From assembly GCA_013041945.1 (NCBI GenBank), contig JABDRC010000171.1, forward strand, positions 1 through 6,467: 6,467 nucleotides of DNA. The letters are read 5' to 3'. This document shows positions 1-6,308 of this stretch, piece by piece. Both the position numbers and the translations under genes were made by a program. This stretch comes from Halobacteria archaeon. GTDB taxonomy: Bacteria > Pseudomonadota > Gammaproteobacteria > UBA9214. The notes under the pieces were generated by a model. It had not been told where the DNA came from. It worked only from the letters and a program-made list of their open reading frames with translations, and did not search any database. Each line of letters opens with the position of its first letter. Position 1 is the first letter of the stretch.

Positions 1-838
1 TTTTCTCGAAATGCGGGATCATCCAGTGATTGTCGACAGAGTAACGGCAGAAGCCGCCACCGAGCTGGTCGAACAGGCCGCCGCGCGCCATTTTCTCCAG
101 CGAGAATACCGCCATGTGCAGGGCGCGGCGGTCGCCTGTCCCGTCAGCCGTACGGCTGCGCGCCCAGTGTCGCAAAAGGCGCTCGAGGTTCGTCGGGTGG
201 GGAAATTTCGGTGCCTCGCCGAAGCCGCCGTCGGTCGCGTCGAAGCTCCGCTCCAGCACCTGGCGCGCGCTGTCCAGCGGCATGGCGTTGATCGAATCCG
301 ACGCCGCTGCAGCACTTATCTCCTGCAGTGCCTTCACCAGCGAGGTGTTCTGCGTCCGTATTTCAGTTTCATTGTCGGCCAGGTATTCATCGATGCGCAG
401 CATCAGGTCGCGAAACGACGGCATGCCATGCCGCGGCTGGTCCGGGAAATAGGTGCCGGCAAAGAACGGCACGTGATCGTCGGGCGTCAGGAACACCGTC
501 AGCGGCCAGCCGCCGGGTCGTTGTGTCAGCAGCGAGTGCGCGGTCTGGTAGATCTTGTCGAGATCGGGGCGTTCCTCGCGGTCCACCTTGATATTGATGA
601 ACAGCCGGTTCATCAACTCCGCGGTTTCCGGGTCTTCGAACGATTCATGCGCCATGACATGGCACCAGTGGCAGGCGGAATAGCCGATCGACAGCAAAAT
701 CGGCCTGTTTTCCTGCCGCGCCTTTTGCAGTGCCGCCGGCCCCCACGGGTACCACTCGACCGGGTTGGCCGCGTGCTGCAGCAGGTACGGACTGGTCTCG
801 TTTGCGAGGTGGTTGGTATAGTCGCCGGGCTGTTGCAT
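1..838 (-). CDS. Thioredoxin-fold DUF255 protein (YyaL / SSP411 family), N-terminal part
   Basis: Reading the minus strand from the ATG at 838-836 gives 279 uninterrupted codons to the window edge, so the gene is truncated here; the family is usually about 650-750 residues. The start MQQPGDYTNHLANETSPYLL, then NPVEWYPWG (about residues 25-33), the thioredoxin-like GYSACHWCHVM with C56 and C59, HESFEDPE, IKVDREERPD and RPGGWPLTVFLTP are hallmarks of the DUF255 N-terminal domain. Further on come FAGTYFP and GGFGEAPKFPHP (about residues 206-217), where the six-hairpin glycosidase-like part begins. The start was chosen because family proteins begin a few residues before the N-x-L-x-x-E-x-SPYL motif. 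No good Shine-Dalgarno is visible. The frame stays open upstream, but there is no better start. The biochemical role of the family is poorly defined; a redox function is inferred from the CxxC. It is divergent from the next gene and probably unrelated to it. Confidence 0.93.
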   Translation of the reverse strand, partial: MQQPGDYTNHLANETSPYLLQHAANPVEWYPWGPAALQKARQENRPILLSIGYSACHWCHVMAHESFEDPETAELMNRLFINIKVDREERPDLDKIYQTAHSLLTQRPGGWPLTVFLTPDDHVPFFAGTYFPDQPRHGMPSFRDLMLRIDEYLADNETEIRTQNTSLVKALQEISAAAASDSINAMPLDSARQVLERSFDATDGGFGEAPKFPHPTNLERLLRHWARSRTADGTGDRRALHMAVFSLEKMARGGLFDQLGGGFCRYSVDNHWMIPHFEK

Positions 839-872
839 CAGTTGCAGGACATATGACGTGCAGGGGCGATGT

Positions 873-901
873 ACTATAGACCATGTATGCGGGGGTGTCT
901 G
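873..901 (-). promoter_or_regulatory. Possible sigma70-type promoter for the DUF255 gene
   Basis: On the minus strand, CAGACA (901-896) matches four of six positions of the -35 consensus. It is followed after exactly 17 bp by TATAGT (878-873), which matches five of six of the -10 consensus. Transcription would begin near 866, leaving a leader of about 28 nt before the ATG at 838. The same bases read on the plus strand give TACTAT (872-877), a weaker -10 with no matching -35, so the divergent glycosyltransferase operon could share this spot. The call rests on hexamer matching by eye only. Confidence 0.35.
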
Positions 902-932
902 CATGCGGTGTCGGCTTACACCCACAGGTGAT

Positions 933-937
933 GGGGA
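933..937 (+). promoter_or_regulatory. Weak ribosome binding site deciding the glycosyltransferase start
   Basis: GGGGA lies 5 nt before the ATG at 943. In-frame ATGs also occur at 883 and 931. The ATG at 883 has only a G-rich stretch about 14 nt upstream and would add residues unlike the family. The ATG at 931 has AGGTG directly abutting it, with no spacer. The 943 start puts the canonical VVIPVYNE strand at residues 5-12. Confidence 0.45.
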
Positions 938-942
938 AATCA

Positions 943-1665
943 ATGGATCTTTCAGTGGTGATTCCGGTGTACAACGAGGTCGAGAGCATCCGTGACCTGG
1001 TCGATGAGACAAGCCGGACCCTGCGCGGAATGATCGAGTACGAAATCATCGTGGTGGACGATGGCAGTGACGACGACACGCCAGTAGTGCTGCAGGCGTG
1101 CCGTGCCGCCCAGCCGCGTCTGCGTGTGATCCGGCATGCACAGCGCAGCGGACAGAGTGCGGCCATCGGCAACGGCGTGCGGGCGGCCCGCGCGCTGTGG
1201 ATCGTCACGCTGGATGGAGACGGCCAGAATGATCCTGCTGACATCATGCGGCTGTACACGGCGATGGAAAGCAGTGCCGACAAGGTCATGCTGGTTGCCG
1301 GGCAGCGGCTCGATCGCCGTGATGACTTCCTGAAGCGCTTTTCCTCGCGCGTGGCAAACACGGTCCGCGCATGGGTGCTGCAGGACAGGACGCCGGATAC
1401 CGGCTGCGGCATCAAGCTGTTTGCACGGGAAACCTATAACCGCCTGCCGCAGTTCGACCACATGCACCGGTTTCTGCCGGCACTGGTGCAGGGCCTGGGC
1501 GGTGAAACCGTATCTGTCGCTGTCAACCACCGGGCGCGGCGCGGGGGTGTGTCCAAGTACGGCGTCTTGGACCGGTTATGGACCGGTATTATCGACATGC
1601 TGGGTGTCTGGTGGCTGCTGCGCCGCTCCCTGTCATCCACCCGGGCGGAAACCGAACAGTCATGA
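943..1665 (+). CDS. Family 2 glycosyltransferase, DPM1-like polyprenyl-phosphate sugar synthase
   Basis: A 240-residue GT-A enzyme predicted to move a sugar from a nucleotide donor to a polyprenyl phosphate (probably undecaprenyl phosphate) on the cytoplasmic face of the inner membrane. Visible motifs are SVVIPVYNE (4-12), EIIVVDDGSDDDT (34-46), the metal-binding LDGDGQNDP with D91 and D93 (90-98), DTGCGIKLF (152-160), HRFLPAL (175-181) and HRARRGGVSKYG (196-207). This set is typical of the DPM1/GtrB/ArnC-like branch. Only one short hydrophobic stretch follows (about 215-226), so the two C-terminal membrane helices of ArnC are missing; it may attach to the membrane as DPM1-type enzymes do. 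The last bases overlap the next start as ATGA. The sugar cannot be read from the sequence. The partner ArnT-like gene downstream suggests that the product serves as a periplasmic donor. Confidence 0.9.
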   Translation: MDLSVVIPVYNEVESIRDLVDETSRTLRGMIEYEIIVVDDGSDDDTPVVLQACRAAQPRLRVIRHAQRSGQSAAIGNGVRAARALWIVTLDGDGQNDPADIMRLYTAMESSADKVMLVAGQRLDRRDDFLKRFSSRVANTVRAWVLQDRTPDTGCGIKLFARETYNRLPQFDHMHRFLPALVQGLGGETVSVAVNHRARRGGVSKYGVLDRLWTGIIDMLGVWWLLRRSLSSTRAETEQS

Positions 1666-2327
1666 GTATCCAATCGATCATCCTGCGCGGCCTGTTGCTG
1701 GTGATCGTGCTGGTACTGCTTGCCGCCCTGCTGGGAGATGTGCTCGACCGGCAGTGGATCGATACCTATATACGCACGGCGGGACTGGCGGGGCAGTTCC
1801 TGTTCGTGGCCGCGACCTGCCTGTTGATGTCACTCGGTCTGTCGCGCCAACTGGTCGCCTTTCTTGCCGGCTACGGTTTCGGTTTCCAGCACGGCCTGCT
1901 GCTGTCGATGCTCGCGGTGACCGGTGCCTGCATGCTGACCTTCACCGTGGCGCGGCTGCTGCTGCGCAGCTTCCTGCTGCGGCACTACAGCGCGCGCATT
2001 CGCAGGATCGACCGGTTCATCCATGTACACACGTTTCCCGTTACCCTGCTGTTCCGGCTGCTGCCCCTGGGCAGCAACTGGCTGGTGAATATTGCCGCCG
2101 GCGCCTCGGGTGTGCGCAGCGTACCGTTCTTCCTGGGCTCCATGCTGGGCTACATACCGCAGATGATCGTGTTTGCACTGGTGGGCAGTGGCGCGCGCGT
2201 CGACCGGTTCTGGCAGGTCGCGGTCGCCATGGTGCTGCTGGTCGCTGCGGCAGGGCTCGGTTACTGGCTGTATGGCCGTTATCGCCGCCAGGGCTGGCTG
2301 GACGACAAGGAAGCCGTGACAGAATGA
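1662..2327 (+). CDS. TVP38/TMEM64 (VTT domain) integral membrane protein
   Basis: The 221-residue product is largely hydrophobic, with about six candidate membrane segments (near 7-25, 43-60, 65-100, 125-148, 152-175 and 186-204). The VTT/SNARE-associated pattern is visible: AFLAGYGFGFQHG (66-78), RLLPLGSNWLVNIAAG (132-147), then FFLGSMLGYIPQ (156-167) with conserved glycines and the arginine-leucine-leucine-proline start. The start at 1662 was chosen because it overlaps the previous stop as ATGA and leaves a normal N-terminal helix; a longer in-frame start at 1578 would lie deep in the glycosyltransferase gene. The ribosome binding site is weak (GGAA at 1647-1650), consistent with translational coupling. 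Known relatives in the VTT superfamily include lipid scramblases and DedA-type carriers of undecaprenyl phosphate. A role in moving or recycling the lipid carrier used by the two flanking enzymes is inferred only from position. Confidence 0.87.
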   Translation: MSIQSIILRGLLLVIVLVLLAALLGDVLDRQWIDTYIRTAGLAGQFLFVAATCLLMSLGLSRQLVAFLAGYGFGFQHGLLLSMLAVTGACMLTFTVARLLLRSFLLRHYSARIRRIDRFIHVHTFPVTLLFRLLPLGSNWLVNIAAGASGVRSVPFFLGSMLGYIPQMIVFALVGSGARVDRFWQVAVAMVLLVAAAGLGYWLYGRYRRQGWLDDKEAVTE

Positions 2328-3922
2328 TGCAGCGCCCGGTGACCTGGCCGGTCTTGCTGCTGCTGTGGCTGCTTGCATTACTGGTCGGTATCGGCACGCG
2401 CCCGCTGGTGCCGCTCGATGAGTTGCGCTACACCGCGGTTGCGTGGGAGATGTGGCAGCGCGGTGAATTCCTGGTGCCCTACCTCAACGGCGAGCCCTAC
2501 AGTCACAAGCCGCCGCTGTTTTTCTGGCTGATCCATGCCGGCTGGTGGCTGCTGGGCGTGAACGAGTGGAGTGCGCGTCTGCTGGCACCGTTGCTGACGC
2601 TGCTGTCACTGTATGCCACGGCACGACTCGCCGCGCGGCTGTGGCCGGACGATGCCGTCACGCCGCGCCTGACGCCCCCGGTGCTGTTTGCCAGTGTGTT
2701 CCTGGTGGCCTTTTTTACCTGGCTGCAGATCGACATGCTGCTGGTGCTGCTGACCGTGCTGGCAATGCACGGCGTCGTGCAGGCCGCGCAGGGGTCGCCG
2801 CGCGGCTGGCTGCTTGCCGGTACCGCGCTCGGTCTCGGCATCCTGGCCAAGGGGCCGATCAGCCTGCTGCACGTGTTGCCGCCGGCACTGCTGGCACCGG
2901 CCTGGCTGTCAGGCATGCCGGCGGGGGGATGGCGACGCTGGTATGCGGGTGTCCTCGCGGCGGTCGCCCTGGCAGCCGTGATCGCCCTGGCCTGGGCCTT
3001 GCCCGCAGCCGCCGCGGGTGGCGCGGACTATTCCCGGGCAATCCTGTGGGGGCAGACGGCCGGGCGCGTGGTCGGATCGTTTGCCCACGCCCACCCGGTC
3101 TGGTGGTATCTGCCGTGGCTGCTGGTGCTGTTTGCACCGTGGATCTTGCTGCCCTGGTTATGGAGCGCAGCACGCGCGGCCTGGTCCGGACAGGACAGGG
3201 GCATGCGCTTCTGCATGACCTGGCTGGTGACGGTCTTGGTGCTGCTCAGCCTGGTCAGCGGCAAGCAGATCAAGTACCTGTTGCCGCTGTTGCCGGCCTT
3301 CGCCCTGCTGATCGCACGCGTCCTGGCCGGCATGGAGGGGCAGCCGGTGCGGCAGCGTCCCTGGCTGCTGGCCGTCATCCTGGCCTTGCTGGGCGTCGTC
3401 GGTGTGCTGGCCCCGCTGCGGCTGGAGCAGGCGGCCTGGCTGAACGAGGTCCACCCTGTCTGGGGACTTGGTCTGCTGGCCGGTGCCGTCATACTGCTGC
3501 TGCTGCGACCCCAGATGCCGCAACAATACCCGCAGCGCATGGCACTGCTGTCGGTCATGGCCGTGTGTATCGGCGAACTGGGTGTGTTGCGGGTCGGAGC
3601 ACCGTTCTACGATGTGCAGGCCGCCAGCCGCCTGGTAGCACGCGCACAGGCGGACGGCCAGGTGGTCGCGGTCGCGTTCCGCTACCACGGCGAATTCACC
3701 TTTCACGGGCGCCTGCGCCAGCCCGTTGAGCAGTTAAAGCCGGGCGAGGAACAGGCCTGGGCTGTACGCCACCCGGAGGATTACCTGGTGCTCACAGGCA
3801 GGGACCTGCCGGCAGACTATCCGCGGGCGATCTACAATCAGCCATGGCGCAGCGGCCGGATGGTGATCGTGCGCGGTGACGTGCTGATTCCGTATAATGG
3901 CGCCCCGCGAGTACCCGAATAA
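2324..3922 (+). CDS. ArnT-like membrane glycosyltransferase (GT39/GT83, GT-C fold)
   Basis: The 532-residue product is predicted to transfer a sugar from a polyprenyl-phosphate donor to an envelope acceptor (lipid A, glycan or protein) on the periplasmic side. After a first membrane helix (about 9-24) comes the catalytic-loop signature TRPLVPLDELRYTAVAWEM with the acidic pair D32-E33. Then follow GEFLVPYLNGEPYSHKPP (47-64) and LFFW, as in ArnT and related GT-C enzymes. Many hydrophobic segments follow, with GLGILAKGP near the middle and KQIKYLLPLLPAFALL later. From about residue 423 the tail is soluble, probably the periplasmic C-terminal domain. Length is close to ArnT (about 550). The start has AAGGAAG 10 nt upstream and overlaps the previous stop as ATGA. 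The same frame is open back to 1421, but that part lies over two other genes and is not coding. Substrate and acceptor are unknown; no other arn genes are present, so the name arnT is not justified. Confidence 0.9.
   Translation: MMQRPVTWPVLLLLWLLALLVGIGTRPLVPLDELRYTAVAWEMWQRGEFLVPYLNGEPYSHKPPLFFWLIHAGWWLLGVNEWSARLLAPLLTLLSLYATARLAARLWPDDAVTPRLTPPVLFASVFLVAFFTWLQIDMLLVLLTVLAMHGVVQAAQGSPRGWLLAGTALGLGILAKGPISLLHVLPPALLAPAWLSGMPAGGWRRWYAGVLAAVALAAVIALAWALPAAAAGGADYSRAILWGQTAGRVVGSFAHAHPVWWYLPWLLVLFAPWILLPWLWSAARAAWSGQDRGMRFCMTWLVTVLVLLSLVSGKQIKYLLPLLPAFALLIARVLAGMEGQPVRQRPWLLAVILALLGVVGVLAPLRLEQAAWLNEVHPVWGLGLLAGAVILLLLRPQMPQQYPQRMALLSVMAVCIGELGVLRVGAPFYDVQAASRLVARAQADGQVVAVAFRYHGEFTFHGRLRQPVEQLKPGEEQAWAVRHPEDYLVLTGRDLPADYPRAIYNQPWRSGRMVIVRGDVLIPYNGAPRVPE
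3893..3898 (+). promoter_or_regulatory. Consensus -10 hexamer, possible internal promoter for lgt-thyA-folA
   Basis: A perfect TATAAT sits within the last 30 bases of the ArnT-like gene. Transcription from it would begin near 3905, about 46 nt before the lgt start. No recognisable -35 lies 15-19 bp upstream (best matches are two of six), and there is no extended -10 TG. If used, it is probably weak or helped by an activator. In a GC-rich gene the hexamer is conspicuous, and the position suits a separate promoter for the housekeeping genes. Confidence 0.35.
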
Positions 3923-3950
3923 CACCGACCCGGCCACGACAGACATCCAC

Positions 3951-4748
3951 ATGCTGACTTATCCGAATATCGACCCGGTCGCCGTCTCCATCGGGCCACT
4001 CGAGGTGCACTGGTACGGGTTGATGTACCTGTTTGCCTTCCTGGCCGGCTGGTGGCTGGGGCTGGTACGCACCCGGCGGCCCGGCACGGCCTGGAAGGCG
4101 GCCGAGATCAGCGACCTGGTGTTTTATTTCGCGCTCGGCGCCGTGCTGGGCGGGCGAATCGGTTACACGCTGTTCTACAATCCGGGCGAATTTCTCAACG
4201 ATCCGCTGGTAATCCTGCGCATATGGCAGGGCGGTATGTCGTATCACGGCGGCATGCTCGGGGTGTTCGTGGCCATGGCCCTGTATGCGCGGCATACCGG
4301 GCGCACCTTCTTCCTGGTCACGGATTTCATGGCGCCGCTGGTGCCGCTGGGCCTGGGGGCCGGCCGCCTCGGTAATTTCATCAACGGCGAGTTGTGGGGG
4401 CGTCCCACCGATCTGCCATGGGGCATGGTGTTCCCGTTCGTCGATGCCCAGCCGCGGCATCCCTCCATGCTGTATGAATTGCTGCTGGAAGGACTCGTGT
4501 TCTTTGTTATCCTGTGGCTGTATTCACGCAAGCCGCGGCCGACCATGGCGGTATCGGGCCTGTACCTGCTGTGTTATGGCGTGTTCCGTTTTGCCGTCGA
4601 GTTCGTGCGCCTGCCGGATACCCATATCGGCTATCTGGCAATGGACCGGGTCACCATGGGCCACGTGCTGACCCTGCCGATGATCCTTGTCGGCCTCGCC
4701 TTCATGATCTATGCCTACCGCCGGACCGACGGCAAGGTCAGCTGGTAA
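3951..4748 (+). CDS. lgt: Phosphatidylglycerol-prolipoprotein diacylglyceryl transferase
   Basis: Lgt is an inner-membrane enzyme that adds diacylglycerol from phosphatidylglycerol to the lipobox cysteine of prolipoproteins, the first step of lipoprotein maturation. The 265-residue product begins MLTYPNIDPVAVSIGPL and HWYGLMYL, the usual proteobacterial N-terminus. YHGGMLG places H99 at the position of E. coli H103. The Lgt signature GAGRLGNFINGELWGR (137-151) has R139 and N142, matching E. coli R143 and N146. RHPSMLYE (169-176) and FAVEFVRLPD (214-223) are also present, with several membrane helices throughout. An in-frame ATG at 3897 would add 18 polar residues, overlap the previous gene and coincide with the -10 hexamer, so 3951 is preferred. 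No clear Shine-Dalgarno precedes it. The gap to the previous gene is 28 nt and to thyA 7 nt. Confidence 0.97.
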   Translation: MLTYPNIDPVAVSIGPLEVHWYGLMYLFAFLAGWWLGLVRTRRPGTAWKAAEISDLVFYFALGAVLGGRIGYTLFYNPGEFLNDPLVILRIWQGGMSYHGGMLGVFVAMALYARHTGRTFFLVTDFMAPLVPLGLGAGRLGNFINGELWGRPTDLPWGMVFPFVDAQPRHPSMLYELLLEGLVFFVILWLYSRKPRPTMAVSGLYLLCYGVFRFAVEFVRLPDTHIGYLAMDRVTMGHVLTLPMILVGLAFMIYAYRRTDGKVSW

Positions 4749-4755
4749 CAGACAG

Positions 4756-5550
4756 ATGAAACAGTACCTCGACCTGATGCGCCACGTGCGCGACCACGGC
4801 ACCCGCAAGGAGGACCGTACCGGTACCGGCACGGTCAGCGTGTTCGGCTACCAGATGCGCTTTGACCTCGCCGACGGGTTTCCGCTGGTCACTACCAAGA
4901 AACTCCACCTGCGCTCCATCATTCACGAGTTGCTGTGGTTCCTGCAGGGCGACACCAATATCCGCTACCTGCATGACAACAACGTAACCATCTGGGACGA
5001 GTGGGCCGATGAAAACGGCGACCTGGGTCCGGTCTACGGACACCAGTGGCGTTCCTGGCCGGCCGGCGACGGGCGTTCCATCGACCAGATCGGCCAGGTA
5101 ATCGACCAGATCAGGAACAGTCCCGACTCGCGTCGCATCATCGTCAGCGCCTGGAATGTCGGCGATATCGACCGCATGGCGCTGCCGCCCTGCCATGCCT
5201 TCTTCCAGTTTTATGTCGCCGACGGCCGCCTGTCCTGCCAGCTGTACCAGCGCAGTGCGGATATCTTTCTCGGCGTACCGTTCAACATCGCGTCCTATGC
5301 GCTGCTGCTCATGATGATGGCGCAGGTGACGGGGCTCGAGGCCGGCGATTTCGTGCACACCTTTGGCGATGCACACCTCTACCTGAACCACCTCGAGCAG
5401 ACCGACCTGCAGCTTTCCCGCACGCCGCATGCCCTGCCGCTGATGCGTATAAATCCCGCTATCGACGACCTGTTTGCCTTCAGCTTCGATGATTTCGAGC
5501 TGCAGAACTACGATCCGCATCCGCACATCAAGGCGCAGGTCGCCGTATGA
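4756..5550 (+). CDS. thyA: Thymidylate synthase
   Basis: ThyA is a cytoplasmic homodimer that methylates dUMP to dTMP using 5,10-methylenetetrahydrofolate, releasing dihydrofolate. The 264-residue length equals that of E. coli ThyA, and the known active-site positions fall at the same numbers. They are R21, E58, W80, R126-R127, the nucleophile C146 in LPPCHAFFQFYV, R166-S167, D169, N177, H207 and Y209 in HTFGDAHLYL. The C-terminus ends KAQVAV, close to the family's KAPVAI. The start at 4756 gives the normal MKQYLDLMRHV opening; an in-frame ATG at 4711 would lie inside lgt. The ribosome binding site is weak, so coupling to lgt translation seven nucleotides away is likely. The product dihydrofolate is the substrate of the next gene, which overlaps by ATGA. 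Confidence 0.98.
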   Translation: MKQYLDLMRHVRDHGTRKEDRTGTGTVSVFGYQMRFDLADGFPLVTTKKLHLRSIIHELLWFLQGDTNIRYLHDNNVTIWDEWADENGDLGPVYGHQWRSWPAGDGRSIDQIGQVIDQIRNSPDSRRIIVSAWNVGDIDRMALPPCHAFFQFYVADGRLSCQLYQRSADIFLGVPFNIASYALLLMMMAQVTGLEAGDFVHTFGDAHLYLNHLEQTDLQLSRTPHALPLMRINPAIDDLFAFSFDDFELQNYDPHPHIKAQVAV

Positions 5551-6038
5551 AAATCTCCATTATCGTCGCCATGGCGGACAATCGTGTCATCGGTCATGAC
5601 AACCACCTGCCGTGGCACTTGCCCGCCGACCTGAAACACTTCAAGGCCACCACCATGGGCAAGCCGATCATCATGGGCCGCAAGACCTGGGAATCGATCG
5701 GACGACCACTGCCCGGACGCACCAATATCGTGGTCACGCGCGATGCGCGGTACACGGCGGACGGGTGCGTGGTGGTGCATTCCGTCGATGCGGCACTGCA
5801 GGCCTGCAGCGCTGACGAGGAAGTCATGGTGATCGGCGGCGCGGAATTCTATCGCCAGGTGCTGCCGCATGCGTCGACACTTTACCTGACGCTGGTGCAT
5901 GACAGGTTCGACGGCGACGCGTTCTTCCCGGAACTGGACGCATGCGAGTGGCGCGAGGTCGATCGCGAGGATTTCGACGCCGATGCGGACAATCCGCATG
6001 CCTACAGCTTTATCCGCATGGAGCGGGTTGCAGCGTAA
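5547..6038 (+). CDS. folA: Dihydrofolate reductase, chromosomal type
   Basis: FolA reduces dihydrofolate to tetrahydrofolate with NADPH in the cytoplasm, closing the cycle opened by ThyA, and is the target of trimethoprim. The 163-residue product shows IIVAMADNRVIG (5-16), LPWHLPADLKHF (21-32) with W23 and the acidic D28 (E. coli D27), MGRKTWESIGRPLPGR (43-58), and the NADPH-binding VMVIGGAEFY (93-102) with G97-G98. TLYLT (111-115) carries the conserved threonine, and GDAFFPEL follows. Length is normal (about 160) and it looks like a type I chromosomal enzyme, not a resistance cassette. The start overlaps the thyA stop as ATGA, with CAGGT 6 nt upstream. No rho-independent terminator directly follows; the next hairpins belong to repeat elements. 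Confidence 0.97.
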   Translation: MKISIIVAMADNRVIGHDNHLPWHLPADLKHFKATTMGKPIIMGRKTWESIGRPLPGRTNIVVTRDARYTADGCVVVHSVDAALQACSADEEVMVIGGAEFYRQVLPHASTLYLTLVHDRFDGDAFFPELDACEWREVDREDFDADADNPHAYSFIRMERVAA

Positions 6039-6074
6039 AACAATTGCTCGCGCCAGGCCGCAAAGAAAAATAAT

Positions 6075-6095
6075 TGCCACAGAGTTCACAGAGAA
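6075..6095. repeat. CACAGAG direct repeat (dispersed intergenic type)
   Basis: TGCCACAGAG is followed by TTCACAGAGAA, giving two copies of CACAGAG (6078-6084 and 6087-6093) with a 9-bp period. Similar CACAGAG strings are common dispersed intergenic repeats in many proteobacterial genomes. This copy is short. Assignment as dispersed rests on recall; only the local doubling is seen. Confidence 0.5.
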
Positions 6096-6108
6096 TAAAA
6101 CAAGCATG

Positions 6109-6150
6109 TCATTCCCGTCTTCGCGGGGACAGGCTCCGGCGGGAATCCAG
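6109..6150. repeat. REP-like palindromic element (GTCATTCCCG...CGGGAATCCAG)
   Basis: The element starts GTCATTCCCG and ends CGGGAATCCAG. ATTCCCG (6111-6117) pairs with CGGGAAT (6140-6146) around a 22-nt loop. An alternative inner hairpin pairs CCCG (6114-6117) with CGGG (6124-6127). These ends are those of a palindromic repeat scattered in large numbers in many beta- and gammaproteobacterial intergenic regions. The position just after an operon is typical. Transcript-end stabilisation of the folA message is possible but inferred. Confidence 0.65.
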
Positions 6151-6263
6151 TCCGGTTTTGACTGCACGAGATTAGTCACATCTTTCAAACAGCAGATCCT
6201 GCTGATGCGGGGTTCCTGTAGCTCCCGGGTCGGCTGCCAAAAAAGACATTCCGCACATATGAG

Positions 6264-6285
6264 AACGGCCCCATTCGGGGCCGTT
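6264..6285. terminator. Strong GC hairpin, probable (imperfect) terminator
   Basis: AACGGCCCC and GGGGCCGTT form a perfect 9-bp stem with a 4-nt loop (ATTC). The stem has the typical composition of proteobacterial rho-independent terminators. Neither side has an immediate T run: on the plus strand GCTATTGAC follows, and on the minus strand the run of six T (6244-6239) starts about 20 nt later. It lies 23 bp beyond the TAA of the minus-strand VPLPA-like tail, so it may be that gene's terminator, possibly decayed, now serving the shortened membrane gene. It could also stop read-through from folA. Confidence 0.55.
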
Positions 6286-6308
6286 GCTATTGACAGGAAT
6301 GTGGCCAG

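Larger units (their letters stand above)
6039..6308. other. Gene-free region with small repeats and hairpins
   Basis: About 270 bp lie between the folA stop and the downstream minus-strand material. I see no convincing gene on either strand; the short open frames are low in family-like sequence. It is more AT-rich near folA. CCGCAAAGAAAAATAA (6059-6074) resembles the degenerate GCAAAG motifs that often accompany CACAGAG repeats. The two repeat elements and the hairpin listed separately lie here. A perfect CAGCAG-ATC-CTGCTG inverted repeat (6190-6204) has no T run. A run of six A (6239-6244) lies between it and the 6264-6285 hairpin. Confidence 0.6.

Noticed and set aside
11..856. 281-codon plus-strand open frame
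   Set aside because: It is antisense to the DUF255 gene, whose translation matches family motifs throughout; the plus-strand product resembles nothing and reflects high GC.
645..1415. 256-codon minus-strand open frame
   Set aside because: It lies across the divergent region and antisense to the glycosyltransferase, with a Ser/Arg-rich translation lacking any recognisable motif.
1421..2323. A long open frame continuous with the ArnT-like gene (833 codons in total)
   Set aside because: It overlaps the glycosyltransferase and VTT genes in another frame, its translation is rich in Arg, Ala, Cys and Pro with no family pattern, and the ArnT-like signature begins only at 2324 with a good ribosome binding site.
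2545..3729. 394-codon plus-strand open frame inside the ArnT-like gene
   Set aside because: It is an out-of-frame shadow with Gly/Arg/Ala-rich low-quality protein, while the overlapping frame has clear membrane helices and GT-C motifs.
6158..6163. TTGACT, five of six match to a -35 element
   Set aside because: No -10-like hexamer occurs 16-18 bp downstream and no gene follows on that strand.
5508..6188. 226-codon minus-strand open frame over folA
   Set aside because: It is antisense to an unmistakable dihydrofolate reductase and has no family resemblance of its own.
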